Part shown: positions 33,049-45,190 of the stretch, one piece after another
Layout: each line of letters starts with the position of its first letter
Position numbering within the stretch: position 1 is the stretch's first letter
NCBI GenBank assembly: GCA_017591395.1
Contig: WEDG01007340.1
Span: 124,001-188,000, forward strand
From: Schistocephalus solidus
Taxonomy: Eukaryota > Platyhelminthes > Cestoda > Diphyllobothriidea > Diphyllobothriidae
Direction: 5' to 3'
DNA: 64,000 bases
Notes under the pieces: model-generated
What the model saw: only the letters and a program-made list of their open reading frames with translations
Database searches by the model: none
Told to the model about the DNA's origin: nothing
Made by a program: the position numbers and the translations under genes

Positions 33049-34094
33049 TCGAATTCTCGAGTTTGTCTTCCAATTGTAATATTAGCCGAGGCTTGCCTGA
33101 TAGTGAAATGTGTCTAGTAATTTAAGTGGAACTATTTGTTTATTCGACTTGACTATAGATCTCATGAACAAATATTTCTGTATAAAGCTAAGAATTAAGT
33201 GTTACACAATTAAGTGTCTTCTGTAAACTTTTATTTGAAGCTTGCGGAAGAAGGAAACCACGGACAAATAAAGGGAATCCAGGCGGCAGGAAAGTGCATT
33301 CTTAAACGCCTGTCTAAGGAGACTGAGCAAACGGTCTATTGTTTCTCTATCAGATTTGCCCTTTGTACACAGGCATCCTGCCGACAAGTTGTCTTCCTAG
33401 CCATCATTACTGTTCATCTATTATTCTGCTTAATATTATAGTACAGAATGTATTTACTGAACCACTAAGCGACTGTCCAAAGAAAGCCGCGAATGTAACG
33501 TTTTTGTCCCGATTAGAATATGGTGAAACTATCTGCCTTGCTTTTGCGTGCCATAATGCCCACTAACAATTAGGGAACTTTGACAAAAAATCCCAGTTAG
33601 GCTTCTTCGTTCCTTGTCATTTGACTGGCGTAGTAACCGAGAAATAGTAACTTTGGTCGTTGGAAGATAGACTAGAAAAAAAGCATTACCAAGAACGGAA
33701 CGTGCTGCGGTAGTCAAAGGATGAAACCGAGCATTAATCTTGACTGGAGCCGCGTAACTAGTAGTGATGCGCACCATCGATTATATGCTGGAACTTTCAA
33801 CCAGAAGATAGGCGATGGATAAAAACGAATGGCAATCACGACAGATCCGAATGATGCAGCGCAAAAAGGTCTGAACACAGTTGCGATATCCAAGGACATT
33901 GTGACGAAATAGAAAAATCAAGTGATTTTATAATTGCCAGACATTTGACAATGTTTGTTGCCTAGCTTACTGCTGAAAATTGCTAAACCAGCCACGCAGG
34001 AGGAAAAATTATAGACGTTTGGAATTGCATATTAGCTAGGGGTCACCACTGAAGTGTGCGCCCGAGGTAATCCTCCAACGAACAGACTGGTTGG
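33049..34094. other. Unidentified spacer
   Basis: A 75-codon plus frame (33,214-33,441; KLAEEGNHGQIKGIQAAGK...) has protein-like composition, but no known family and no clear exon boundaries. Nothing else recognised. Confidence 0.4.
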
Positions 34095-34480
34095 CATGCC
34101 TTGTATGGCCGCCTATTCAGGACACGGGGAACGGCCCTGTCCACAGTATATGTGGCTTTGAACTAAATTCCAAGGAAATTATGTTTAGAATTAGAATGAG
34201 GGTTAGGGTTAATTTTAGGGTTGGGGTTAAATTTGAGGTTAAGGTTTAAGGATTAAGCTAAGGGTGAAGGTCATTGTCGTTTTATCTGCGGGGTTTAGAT
34301 TTAAGGTAGGGCTGGGTGAAGAGTAAGGTTACAGTTTAGTTTTATGTTAACTTTAAGACACGGGAATATTTACTTTTCCTGCAATGCACCGTAACGCTAT
34401 TTGTTTTAAGCGGGTGGGGCGGTTCCCTTTTCCCGTGACCTGTTTAGGCGACCATATAAGGCAGCCCTAACAACAGAATT
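34095..34480 (+). repeat. MITE-T: TIR element with telomere-like core, copy 1
   Basis: Left end CTTGTATGGCCGCCTATTCA, GGACACGGGGAACGGCCC. The right end is the inverse: gggcggttcccttttcccgt, gacctgtttaggcgaccata, aggc. The arms are about 45 bp. The core (34,185-34,290) is degenerate G-rich repeat with gggttagggttaattttagg and later drifting units. The same design occurs at 62,392-62,732. Confidence 0.8.
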
Positions 34481-35268
34481 TCTATCCTGTTTTTAGACCC
34501 CAGTCAAATGATAAGACACGGATGAAGTGGGAAGTATGGTTTTATAAGGCTTTTAACTCAAATTTATATAATGTTGACAGGTAGCTTTTAGCATGAATGT
34601 ACGAGACGATTGATGTCGCTATAAAATTACTCTCAGCGCGTGTTTGCCCGCCTCATCCCTTGGATCACGAAGTCAACGTCAAAGAGATATTCCAAATTGT
34701 GTGCAATTTCCTGGCAAATAGATACAAGATGCCTAGTTTAATATGCTATTTTCAGTAACAGGGGCAGCGGCTATAGAACCTTGACTAAGACACACGTAAA
34801 TCGTTAGTACCGGTGGCAAAATTGCCGTCACCAGGATTTACCTTCTTCAAATCCTTCTATAGACGGAGTGACGCACTCCACGTTTCCTGCGCGAATATCT
34901 TGTGGCAATCGTCACTTTGTATCTCCCGGACTGCCAAAGAACACACATCGAGCGTTACGATACACACTCCGATCCCCTGCCTCTACCTCTGGAGAGGATG
35001 ACTTTTATTTGTCCACCATTTTATCGAGGAGATAAATTATTGGATAAAGAGCATCCTGAGGGCATCCTAAAAATTGGTCAATTTTAGCTATGTTGCTGGC
35101 ATAAGCTTTGCGATAGGTAAGGGGGCCTGAGTTCAGGCTCTGAGTTCCAGTAAGGGCTTATGGTTGGCACTTGGTTTGCTCTGGAGTAACAGCTTAGCTT
35201 AAACCGCTTGGCGTAAACTTGAGCACTATGTTTTATCTTAGACCCAACCTTAGGTATAACCCAACTCT
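34481..35268. other. Unidentified spacer
   Basis: No gene or repeat recognised. Confidence 0.5.
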
Positions 35269-35341
<73 letters not shown>

Positions 35342-35402
35342 GATACTACTACTACTACTACTACTACATCTACTTCTACTACTACAAATACTACTACTAC
35401 AA
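35269..35402 (+). repeat. (CTA)n microsatellite
   Basis: Pure units at 35,269-35,341, then imperfect to about 35,402. The poly-Thr and poly-Val frames on the two strands are artefacts. Confidence 0.97.
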
Positions 35403-36164
35403 CTAATACCAGAACCATCACAACCACCACCACCACTGGTAACCCTACTCGCCTAACCAACTACCCGTAGCTCCAACACTAGCCCCAGACGCAAATCCGC
35501 CCAAGTCCTGACTACAAGCCGAAATCCAGCACCAAGCCTAACCATGGCTCTAGCCATAAACCTAGCTATGATGTTCAACTGTCTCCACCTCGTACTGTTA
35601 GCATTTACAAGGGACTAGACATAGAGGCCAAAATGGAATTCATCTGGGGAGTTCTAATGGGTGTTTCATTGACAGGAACTGATGAAGCAATGGCCAAAGT
35701 CTGCCGAAATGCGTTCATATTGGAAGAATGGGATATTTAAAGATGACTGACAGACCTCAAGTCCTTTCCTAAATTACAGTTTTCTGACGTTTGATTGTGC
35801 ACTGTATCAATCATCCCTCCCTCATACTACCTGTACTTTTCTTCAGATTCTGACGTATGTATTAGTTCTTATAAAAGTGCACAGTAATTCATTTTGCATT
35901 CTCGTCAATGTAGGAACTTACACTTTCAGTTTCGGTCCATGAAGACAGCTAGTTTTTTTATATTTTGAAAAGTTCATTATGATCTGCATATAAGTAATGA
36001 AGAAGAAGGCTGTTCACTTGCTGAAATCATGTTTTTTATTCCTCTTAGCTTTTGTACTGTTGGTGGAGTTTATCATCAGATGGGCCAAGCAAACACGGGT
36101 AAAGCCAATCCGGAGGTGACTGCGTTGGGCTCAATATGTCGGTGTCAGATCGATCAATCGATTA

Positions 36165-36350
36165 TCTGTACATTAAACGTGGAATAACAATGCTCGCAAA
36201 GATGAGGGAGACTGGAATGGCCATTTCATGCTCATTGGCCGTCATCTGCCAGTCATACCTTACGCGAGGTGATGCACCACACGAAGCTCGAAGCCGTGAC
36301 TTGTTGATCAGAAGTACAACGATGTAACCACTGAACCACGGGTCCGTTGT
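36165..36350 (-). mobile_element. SINE-A (tRNA-derived), minus copy
   Basis: On the minus strand, head ACCCGTGGTTCAGTGGTTA (A-box like) followed by a decayed B-box region, then the family body GGTATGACTGGCAGATGACG, GGCCAATGAGCATGAAATGG, CCATTCCAGTCTCCC. Same body as copies at 41 and 54 kb. Confidence 0.75.
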
Positions 36351-36369
36351 CATGCCGGCTTAGACAGGA

Positions 36370-36490
36370 ATCTGCATTTACTACTACTCGCCGCTGATTG
36401 GCTGCTGACGAGGCTCGAGAGTGATGCCCAAGGCAGAGCGGAACGAGTACGTTCTGTTAGCAATCGGTGAGCCTTCGCCAACGAAGATCT
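36370..36490 (+). repeat. SINE-A tail fragment
   Basis: gaggctcgagagtgatgccc, aaggcagagcggaacgag and tcggtgagcctt match the 3' part of SINE-A (gagggctct...gagtccc-aaggcac...tcg-tgagcaccac at 41,560-41,640). Head-to-head with the minus copy just upstream. Confidence 0.6.
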
Positions 36491-36499
36491 GTATATTAT

Positions 36500-39400
36500 T
36501 GAACCCAATACGCATTTTTGATTTCTATATAAATTTTAAAGCGGCCATTGGAAAAGTTGCATAATCCTTCATACAAGGGCCGCATGATGCTCATCAAATA
36601 CTGTAACAGATAGGGATCACAGGGCATACTTTGAAAGTTACTTTAACAAACCTACGGATATAACATTCTAGGTCAAATAATGTGAACGTACCGCACATAT
36701 TTACAAGGATGAGTGATTAAACCCCCTGATAATTTACAATTTTTGTTCTCCCTTTCCATTCGATTTATGTAGATATTCCATTCAATTTATGTAGATATTG
36801 TAAAGCCTTTGAAACATACATATTATTGAAGAGGTGATTTTTTCAAATAAATTTCCCACGACATTTGGAAATGTGCCCAGATAAAATTTATCATGGTAGC
36901 GTGGAGGGATATGCTCGGGGCTCTGTTCACCGAGATGCAGTGTTAGCGTTTCAATTGCGCGTTATTTTTCACCTGACTATTTAAGATTCAAATATTTTCC
37001 ATCCGATTATTGAATTCTATTCAAAAAGTGCCAACCTTGTGTTTTACACTTTCCAACGCGTGCTGTAGGTCCGAAAGAATGGGTGCCAGGTATCTGATCG
37101 TAGATGGTTGCAGATGACTCAGAAGGGGTTATTTGATTATGCGCTTCGAATACCACCACTGGTGAATCAGCGTTCGCACGCTTCATATTGTGGGCGTTTG
37201 CGAAGTTATTTGAGATAGACGATAAATGGAAGTACTCTTCCTCCTCTCTGAATTAAAAATTGAAAAGTTAAATTGCATATGCGCATGGTGGGTTCGCTGT
37301 GAGACCAACGATACACAACAGAGAATTCTTATTCCCTGTCGCTTTTGCCAGCAATAGATTGCGCAGGCAGAGGGGTAGTGGTCATATAAATGCTATAACA
37401 ATTGACTGTTCACTGAACCACGACACTGGAGGTTCAATATCAATAAACATATCTAGCTACTATAAGTAACTACGGCCAAATAAACTCGCTGGGGTTGAAA
37501 ATATCAGAGGAAAATGCAAAATGGTTATGCAGCGATGTCTGAACTAAGCAAGCAGAGGAAAAACTTGCGCCTTTCGTTTCTGCATCAAAAAGTAGTTTAA
37601 ACTTGCGAAATTCTAATATAAGCAATCAGGAACGCTGTATGCATGTACGGTTATCCATTGTGCACAGTTCATATTTATTATTCTCTACAAATTTACGAAA
37701 ATATACTGTTTTGAATTTGATCTATCATTTTAAGCCTTAAAATGGACGACAAAACAGTTAAAAGGTTGTTCCTAACTCTCCGACAAGTGATTGACGAAAA
37801 AAGTATATCGATCAAGCACATGCGCGACAGCTTTGTCAGTATGATAGTGTAAGTCACTTCATTGAGTGCATTCTGCCGAAAACGTTGAAGTTGACGTTAC
37901 CATCAACTGGCTCGACTGGGCCCCTGGTCCCAGTCTTAGTTAACAATTCTGAAGTTTCCTGGGGCAAGGAGTCTTTCATGTCAAGCCAGTTTCTCCCTTT
38001 TCAGGCTTCGCTACCAGGGCCAAGTCATGTCGTAAAGGCCCCTTCAGGATGTTATTATAAGGCAGACTAAAACTGCTATACAAGTGCTTTGTTCGATTAT
38101 TGCTGAAGGTGGAGAACCAAAAATGTACTGCCCTGAAATGCCATCAGCTCTGCGTTCTGGGGAAGTAGTCTAATGTATTTTGTCGGGGCATTCGCATTTG
38201 CATGGGCCAGTGATTTGTTTTGGCTGCTTATGTTTATTTTTTGGAAAATGCTAGCACAAATTTACGCATGAAAGCTCCAAGCTGAGCCATGCTGAAGCAC
38301 CCGCTTACCTGTGTGTAAACAGCATCGAATGTTTATTCTCTACTGGTATGTTGATTTGTCCAGAAACGAAACTACATTTTGAGCGGCTCCCCGCTTCAAA
38401 TTTACAGCGTATTACTTTTCGGAAAAAACTACGGGAAATATTGGGAATCATCCACCTCTTTCCAATTTTACGAAATAGTTTTTGCTAAAATATAAATTAG
38501 ATTAGGCGTTGCATTAATCCCTCAAATGAATAAACAACCTGTAAATGACGAGAAGACTTAATGTTGTATTTTGGGCATGAACGTAACAAACGACCCAACC
38601 CAGGGTACAAAGGCTAGGTCAACGTGTAATACGCGACCGTAATACATGCCAACATAATCCTAACTCTATCCACGGTGCTCGTTAGGGTTCACATTCATTG
38701 CCGGGTTAACAGGGTCACACAATATTTCGTTGGCCGTAAGAGAAACGAAGTATCGAATCAAATGACAATTTTCCAAGTGGTGACTGTTAGGACACCGCAG
38801 TAGTTGCGAAACGCATCCGTTTTACTTTGATAATAAAAGATTGCGCAGAGTTTGCCTCATTATTACCCATCGATGGTCCGGTAAAACGTGGATCAGGTCA
38901 ACTATGAAGGATATCGCGCATAGTGGTCGCGTGAGGTAAAGCCACCGGATCTCGCAAGCCGCACACTTGTCGGAGCAAAAAAATATTGTGCGACCCTACT
39001 AACCCAGCAACGAATGCTAACTCTAGAAAAAAATGGATAAGGTTAGGATTAAGTTGGCGCTCTCGTTTTCTTCGTTTATCCCCATTAACATAAATTCTAT
39101 TACCACCGGTCCCATAATTTTCGCTGACCTATCCTTTGGTCTCGGAGCTGGGTCACATGATACGTTCCTGCCCTGTTGATCCTCAGGTGTTTCTTGGTGT
39201 AAATAATTCTAGTGAAGGTGATGGCCCTTAGGGAGACATTTCAGACCGAGCTACTGAACGGAACCTAACTAATATAGTACGTTAACTGAACCCCAGCGTA
39301 ACACGTCCTTTGACTTTCTAAAATACGCTGTCCTGATAATTTTATTCACTACTGGGTCTATCAAAAACGCACGCTAGCTTAAAGATAATGGTTTTTAAAT

Positions 39401-41160
39401 GAAGCGTGCTTCAAATGCTGTCAGTAATACATTCCGTGCATAAATGTAATGCACTGGCTTTGTTTTTCAGTGCACCCGCTCTTATGCAACATGTTGTATT
39501 TCAAAACTTCTATTTAAATCATCTGCTGGTGGCCAAATTACGGATACCAGCTTTTGTTTCAATTCAATCACTTATCTGTGTGGGGAATGTCAAGTCCCAC
39601 GATACATCGGTAATGAGGTTTGACCTTTGATCTGTTGGAGACATACACGCGATTGCACCGCGGATCCGGGAACAATGCTGTGCGAAAGGACATATAACTA
39701 GCTACATGCTGGTAGATGTTAGTCCTTCCAGTCTTAATTTAGCCTGATCCATCGCGGAACTTGAAGTTGTTTACCTATTCCGGTGAGTGACTTCGATTTC
39801 TCAGAATTTACTCACAAAACTATAACCTTTGCAAACCTGAGACTGGTTTATACATAGTGTCCTTGTGATTGCCCGACCACTGGCGTTACTTTTTCACTCG
39901 AATAGGGTTTGGACGGGTGAGTTTAACAGTTGTTGCCGACCTTCAGGCGTGCGACGTGTAGACCATGCATTCCGCTGACTGAAGTCTCATTGCCACTGGT
40001 TCCGTAATACTCACAGACCTATGCTTTTTTTTCTCAGCTGGATCACATATTACGTTCTTGTCGTATTTTGAAATGATATTCACATTTCTGGATTGCTTCA
40101 GCTTCTAATGCATACAAACCCATAGTGGAACTCCGCACGAAGATTTCCTTTTCATCTCTATGAGTGTTCCTCTGTTAACGTTGGACTTCTGGTACTGTTA
40201 CCCGTTGCTAAATGTCTCATTCTTTTAAGGTGAGGATAATCAGCTAAAAATGCAGAGGCTTCATGCATGCGTTCTGAAAGCTGCCAGCCAAACACAATCT
40301 ATCGAAAAAGAATTGCATCATGAGATATCAGTCTGCTGAACAAACTAGTTACCTGCAGCCTATAAGTCAGCTTAGAGCCGTTCTTAATCATATACGAAGA
40401 ACCGAAGTTTACTTTAACTCTGGTGGCTTTAGAACTGATAATAATAATACTAATAATAATTTGTCTGAACAATTTATGAGCCCAGCTACTGTGTGTTAAA
40501 ATTCAGTTTCGTTTATGATTCAACTAACAACTTTGGCAGTGCTGCACATATCCCAAACTATCCCTAATAGCGATGTGAATTAATTGCGAAGTCAGAACAG
40601 TGTTACCTGTCCTATTCATTTCTTGCTTTGTGTATATGACCGTGCCATAGTCAGTGTGATTACAAATATGGCTGTGTTTTGGATGACTGAACGCATTGTG
40701 GCTTAATCCTAACAAATTATGTAAACTGAGTGCATACTAGCGATTCTCACACCGTCCTGCAAACATGTCGACTTTAACATCCGTAAAAGTGTGTTGGCAG
40801 GGGTCCTAACACGAAACAACGGTTTAAAAAAAGAGGACCGTGCTGCAATACGAGAAGATTTCGGGTTTTGAAGTTAACACTTACGTTGTATTATGTATTT
40901 TTCATGTTGTGGATTAACACATCTGGGTTGTATTTGCAACATTGGCCAAAAATATTCCCAAGCACACTCGACTAAAAACAATAGCCCACCCTCTTTATGC
41001 GCAACAAGTAATCAGTGGTTACTTTCCAATCTGTTCCCTGCTACGTTTATGACCGTTTGCGCTTTTGAGAATGCTGTTTGCTCGATCGTTATCGAATCCT
41101 GAACTCTATATCATGACCGTAGCGTAGCTATCAAACACACACCAAATGCTTGACACATAC
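36500..41160. other. Long region without supported genes
   Basis: Only a candidate short exon (37,742-37,848, listed separately) and small A/T repeats (for example the taa units at 40,439-40,462) stand out. Frames of 60-75 codons here have no recognisable similarity. Confidence 0.5.
37742..37848 (+). CDS. Candidate first coding exon (unidentified)
   Basis: ATG at 37,742 opens 35 codons (MDDKTVKRLFLTLRQVIDEK, SISIKHMRDSFVSMI) and two bases, then a good donor GTAAGT at 37,849. Continuing past the donor hits TAA immediately, as expected of a true exon end. The composition looks coding and amphipathic. No family is recognised and no partner exon was identified, so it may be chance. Confidence 0.25.
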
Positions 41161-41164
41161 ATGT

Positions 41165-41335
41165 ATGATGGAGTTCTGAAAAAGAAAAAGGAGACAGGAA
41201 TGGCCATTCCTGGCTTATTGTCATCAGCCAGTCATACCCAATCCAAAGTTGGACCACCTGGGATTCGAACCAAGGATCTTTGGTCATTGAGTCGAGCGCT
41301 CTACCAATGAGCCACGGGCTCGTTGTCTGCTCGGT
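41165..41335 (-). mobile_element. SINE-A, minus copy
   Basis: Minus strand: AGCCCGTGGCTCATTGGTAG (A-box), GGTTCGAATCCCAGGTGG (B-box), GGATTGGGTATGACTGGC, AATGGCCATTCCTGTCTCC, then an A/T-rich tail. Clear tRNA-derived head. An anticodon arm cannot be drawn with confidence. Confidence 0.85.
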
Positions 41336-41394
41336 CGTGATCGGGAATATAAATCATGGTGAAGTGGTGCTCATTGAGCAACTTACGGGATATA

Positions 41395-41645
41395 CTCGTC
41401 CCTTTAAGCCTTGGTCAAGCATTCAACTTGATGACCAAGGATCTCGGGTTCGAATCCCACGTGGTTTAACTTGGGATTAGGTATGACTGACTGCTGACGG
41501 CCAATGAGCCAGAAATGGCCATCCCAGTGTCTCTTGGCATTGCTACTATGCCACGGTCTATGAGGGCTCTAGATTGAGTCCCAAGGCACAACTAACCGAG
41601 CATGTCCCGTAACTTGATCGATGAGCACCACTTCACAACATTAGT
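41395..41645 (+). mobile_element. SINE-A, plus copy
   Basis: The A-box part is decayed; the B-box GGTTCGAATCCCACGTGG is clear, followed by GGGATTAGGTATGACTGA, GCCAGAAATGGCCATCCCAG and the 3' half gagggctctag...gagtcccaaggcac. It faces the minus copy head-to-head, about 60 bp apart. Confidence 0.85.
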
Positions 41646-41984
41646 CTTTTTTAGTGACGGTAACCCACGCCCTTAATTCGACATTGACGACATAATTCGT
41701 TGCTCCCGTTGGCCGAGGCTCAAGTCGTAAGAGATCCTTCTTAATACCACCTTCATGGCATCCCTTACCTGCGTGGGGTCTGAGACCATTTGTTACTGTC
41801 TGATTCGTGTGCACGAGGGATCAACACCTCTGCGGGAACACGTAAGTCTCTGCGCCGACATCCATCGGCAGTAGTCTGGATTTTGTCATGTCATTGAAAC
41901 ATGATAGGCGTGAGAAGACTTAGTGAGATCGATGCGTCGAAAGTCGGTTTTGCCACAAACTTATTCACGCGCAAGTAACTTCTG

Positions 41985-42440
41985 CTCCCACGTCCTGGGG
42001 CAAAGGTTATTTTCAGTGAAAGTGGCGGACGCCCTATTAGCGACAGCCGGGCAAGGGGTATCCAGCCTGGCCAAAGTCTCGTTACCAGCAGGGTGGTGCT
42101 GACGAGCGAGAACTCAGGCTTCGCGCCATCAAGCCAGCTTTCATAGATCGTCATCTGCGCGCGAAAGCTGGGCGATGAATTATCAATACCCGGTACTTGC
42201 AGCCACGCCCACGCCGCGAGATGCGCGTGTTCGCGTCAGCGAGAACCTTCGCGCAGTGCACACGCGCGCGCAAGTACGAAGTGTGCGTTCACGGCGTATT
42301 TGCGTTCCACTGTGTCGAGGCAACGGCCAGCGTAATAGCCGAATTTCCATGCCAGAGAATGAACGAAAGTAAGCAGGGCCAGGGTTGTACTATTGGCAAA
42401 GGCACACGCAAACACGCAAAGCCCTTTTGACGAGGCGACA
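41985..42440. other. CG-rich patch
   Basis: By eye, CG dinucleotides are far denser than in the surroundings, especially 42,209-42,300 (runs such as gcgcgtgttcgcgtcagcga and cacgcgcgcgcaag). No protein or repeat was recognised. It could be a promoter-proximal CpG-rich region or part of an unrecognised element. Confidence 0.4.
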
Positions 42441-43079
42441 GGCGCAATTAAGACAGCAATGTCCAACTTTAAAGCGCCGCAGCCCCCCAGCTGCTATGAC
42501 ATCTGTTTTCACCGATTCTTAATTGATCTTGATTCGATATCACAAAGGGCGAGACTGTGGTTAATCGTATCCGGAGACGGAATGTTCTTTAGAGAGCTCA
42601 AGACTTATTTATCTAAAGGACTATCCAAGTGCGAATAACTCGGTGGCCTCAGGGGAGGTCGGAACCGCTGGATCAAAAGTAACCAACGAGCGGCTATTTT
42701 CCAGTCAGTGGATCGGGATTTTCCGTTCAAAAACCTTTACACATGACTCAATTCATAATATTTTTTTCACTATTTGGGTGTTCGATGATTTTGCTCCCGA
42801 GTTAACATTTTCGCGGGATGTGTTAGGCAGTTTTCCCGACAGTGCTAAGAAGGATTTTTTGACTTTTAAAGTTGTCTAACAGTGCGCTTGACGGGCTCAA
42901 CCCAAGTTATTTTATGCAATGAGCTGTAGTAGTCTTCCTTTGAATCAATTTAACCGATAGCAATTAAATTTACTTTTGTCATGGTAGAATAAAATATGAA
43001 ACTGAAATTCATGCTATCACCGCAAGACCTGTATACAAATTTGCATAGATGACAGTTCTTTCACTTCAAAATGTCTGGC
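42441..43079. other. Unidentified spacer
   Basis: Frames at 42,393-42,638 and 42,643-42,879 (+) show no known similarity. No repeats recognised. Confidence 0.45.
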
Positions 43080-44494
43080 TTTTGACCTTTTCGTAGATGG
43101 TTCTATTGCAGGTGAAGAATGTGTTCAAGCAGTGTTTGAGGAGGTCAACAAGGTGCCTTATTTATAGTTTCGTGTCCGCCTCGTTATCGTGCTCTTCTAG
43201 CAGGTTTTATGTGGTTTCGACTGCGAAATGTTGTGAGATGGAGGTGAAAAGTGACGTCACATCGAAAAATACCATCACTTCCTCCTCCGCAAGTTGAATA
43301 CCCTGCAACTTTAATATTAATTGTTCAGCTGAGTGGACGGTTGTTTTGGGACCCTGGTTTTGAAACTTGAGACGTTGAAACTGCCATTTGGTTAGGCCAA
43401 ACGTTGGGGTGCCTCTTTGAGAGACGATCGGGGAGACGAACTTGGGGAGGCCATAGAATCTTGCGAGCGCGGTGTCCGTTGGTTTCATCTTTTGACAGTC
43501 AGTCTGCATAATTACTTTTGACTTCCGAAGACTTTCCAGGCCCTCGTTGATATTGCTTACCAGCGCCTTCGTCGTGTCATCCTCGTGAGGAATATATACA
43601 GTTCTATCGCCCAAAAGTGTCTCGAATTTGTTGACGTAGTCCTCTTTGTTCAAAATACCCGTCGGTCGTCCTTTATCAGCTGGAAGTATGACAATGGGTT
43701 GGCGACCTTTAGCGTCCAAAGTGCTTCACTTTCTGATTTCGAGAGTGTCTCGCTTTTTTGTGGCATATCAGTCTAGAAGATATTCGCTGTCGTAGCAGAT
43801 ATTTGCTTTCCTCGGTAATTGGGGTTTCACAAATGACAGATTCTGCAGCTGCAATAAAGTCTAGTGGTTGGGCATCCGTCGTATTGAAGCACGCATCATG
43901 GCTCAGGTCTTTTACCAGCTCTGCTGTTAGCTGTTTAGAAGATATGCTGTGCACAATATTAGCATAGCAAATGTTTGTATTCTTCTTGCTCAATGTGGTG
44001 AACTTCTGCATCAATTTGGCTTCACGTACATTGCGAATGCTATGGTTGAGAACATTTGTCAGCACTTCTCCAAGAATCGTTGAGCATTTGATTCGTTCCT
44101 CCTCAATTGTTGCTTTATACTTGCGCAGACGCAGGTGACAATCCTGGATGAAGACGCGAATCCTTCTGCGTCCGTGTTGTATAACCGTTCGGCTACCATT
44201 CGTCGACCTTTGGTAAGAGAGGCATCTCGGCAGAATGTTGGAGTCTAGGCCCCTATTTAGGAAACTCAGTTGAGCGTGCATCGAAACTTGTCGACAGGGA
44301 AAGGATTCCCAACCACTTGCTGATTTAAGCGCTTCGCGCCCGAATATATTCCGAATGGTCGAGAGTATGCGAGGCTCAGGTAATTCTATAGAAGAGGACG
44401 GGAAGGCGTTCTCTGGGACCAGGTGTTTATTCATCCGACCTTTCGAACTCTCACAAGAGCCCATCGTCAAAGAATAAAAGACTGTGCAACTCAC
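43080..44494 (-). pseudogene. Penelope-like element copy 2: N-terminal part and RT (3'-truncated)
   Basis: Minus strand. The N-terminal frame (44,494-43,709) includes SSKGRMNKHLVPENAFPSSS and RVFIQDCHLRLRKYKATIEE. After a frame break come RT blocks VILPADKGRPTGILNKEDYV, RFYGLPKF, TPTFGLTKWQF, VHSAEQLILKLQG and VMVFFDVTSLFTSI, then stops and RHLVDLLKHCLNTFFTC, TIYEKVK at about 43,085. These are landmarks of Penelope-like retroelement RTs. The catalytic Tyr-x-Asp-Asp block and the endonuclease are missing. Confidence 0.85.
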
Positions 44495-44499
44495 TGCAT

Positions 44500-45190
44500 A
44501 TTTAAATCACCTCTGCCGTGTATAACCTTCATCAGAGCCATTGATTTGTTCGCACAGGGCCTGATATGCAGCTGGCAGATCGATATGTCTATTGATCAGA
44601 TCCGCGGTCGAGTGCCACGCTTCCTGCAGCAGGCGTGAAATTCGGTCATCTGACTGACCCAGTATTCTCACGCTGACAATGTCAAAGTCGTGCCCTGGTG
44701 AGGACGCGTGAGCGGCTACCAAGGGAAGTTTATCCTCCCTTCTCACAGCGAGCTGGTGCTCCTGCTTTATGGCGCAAACCCGTTTGCCAGTTTCGCCAGC
44801 TTGACCATAATGGCAGTCTATCCGTTAAATGATGCTGAATTTTTGTTTGAGGAGGATTAAGTCTTTAGGTTGCATGAGTTGCCGGTGGTTTGTCGTTTCC
44901 GGTCTGTGAGCCAGGACAATCCCAATTTCGTTTACAAGGCTACTGAAGTCTTCGGATACGCCATCCATGTAGGGTACTGCTTGCCAGTACTTCGGTTTTG
45001 GCTGCCCCTTCGTATCTATTTCCCCTTGGGTTCTCGTCTGTATTTCTCAACCAAACTCTCCAGGATATGCGTTGACCGTGAATAGTTTCCGCAGAAGCTT
45101 GACCTCGGCCTTCTCGTCGGCTGGTTCGTTGCAATGTATTTCTGCTCGAGGGTACAGTTTTCTCACGCAGCTGCGTTTGCGTGAGAGGGG
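44500..45190 (-). pseudogene. Penelope-like element copy 1: C-terminal linker and GIY-YIG-type endonuclease
   Basis: Minus strand: PRAEIHCNEPADEKAEVKLL, then a stop-containing linker, PKDLILLKQKF, CHYGQAGETGKRVCAIKQEH, then the open frame LAVRREDKLPLVAAHASSPG, HDFDIVSVRILGQSD, SRLLQEAWHSTADLINRHID, ending at about 44,510. This is the C-terminal endonuclease region of Penelope-like elements with its usual E-x-W and N-R-H-I-D ending; the GIY-YIG core is altered. It ends a few bases upstream of the copy 2 N-terminal part in the same orientation. Confidence 0.8.

Noticed and set aside
32585..33073. Minus frame with a poly-Glu run
   Set aside because: Translation of the (TCC)n microsatellite joined to antisense mariner sequence.
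34185..34290. Interstitial telomere or chromosome-fusion remnant
   Set aside because: The TTAGGG-like units are degenerate and enclosed by inverted ends shared with another element at 62.4 kb.
35219..35470. Poly-Thr and poly-Val frames
   Set aside because: Translation of the (CTA)n microsatellite on either strand.
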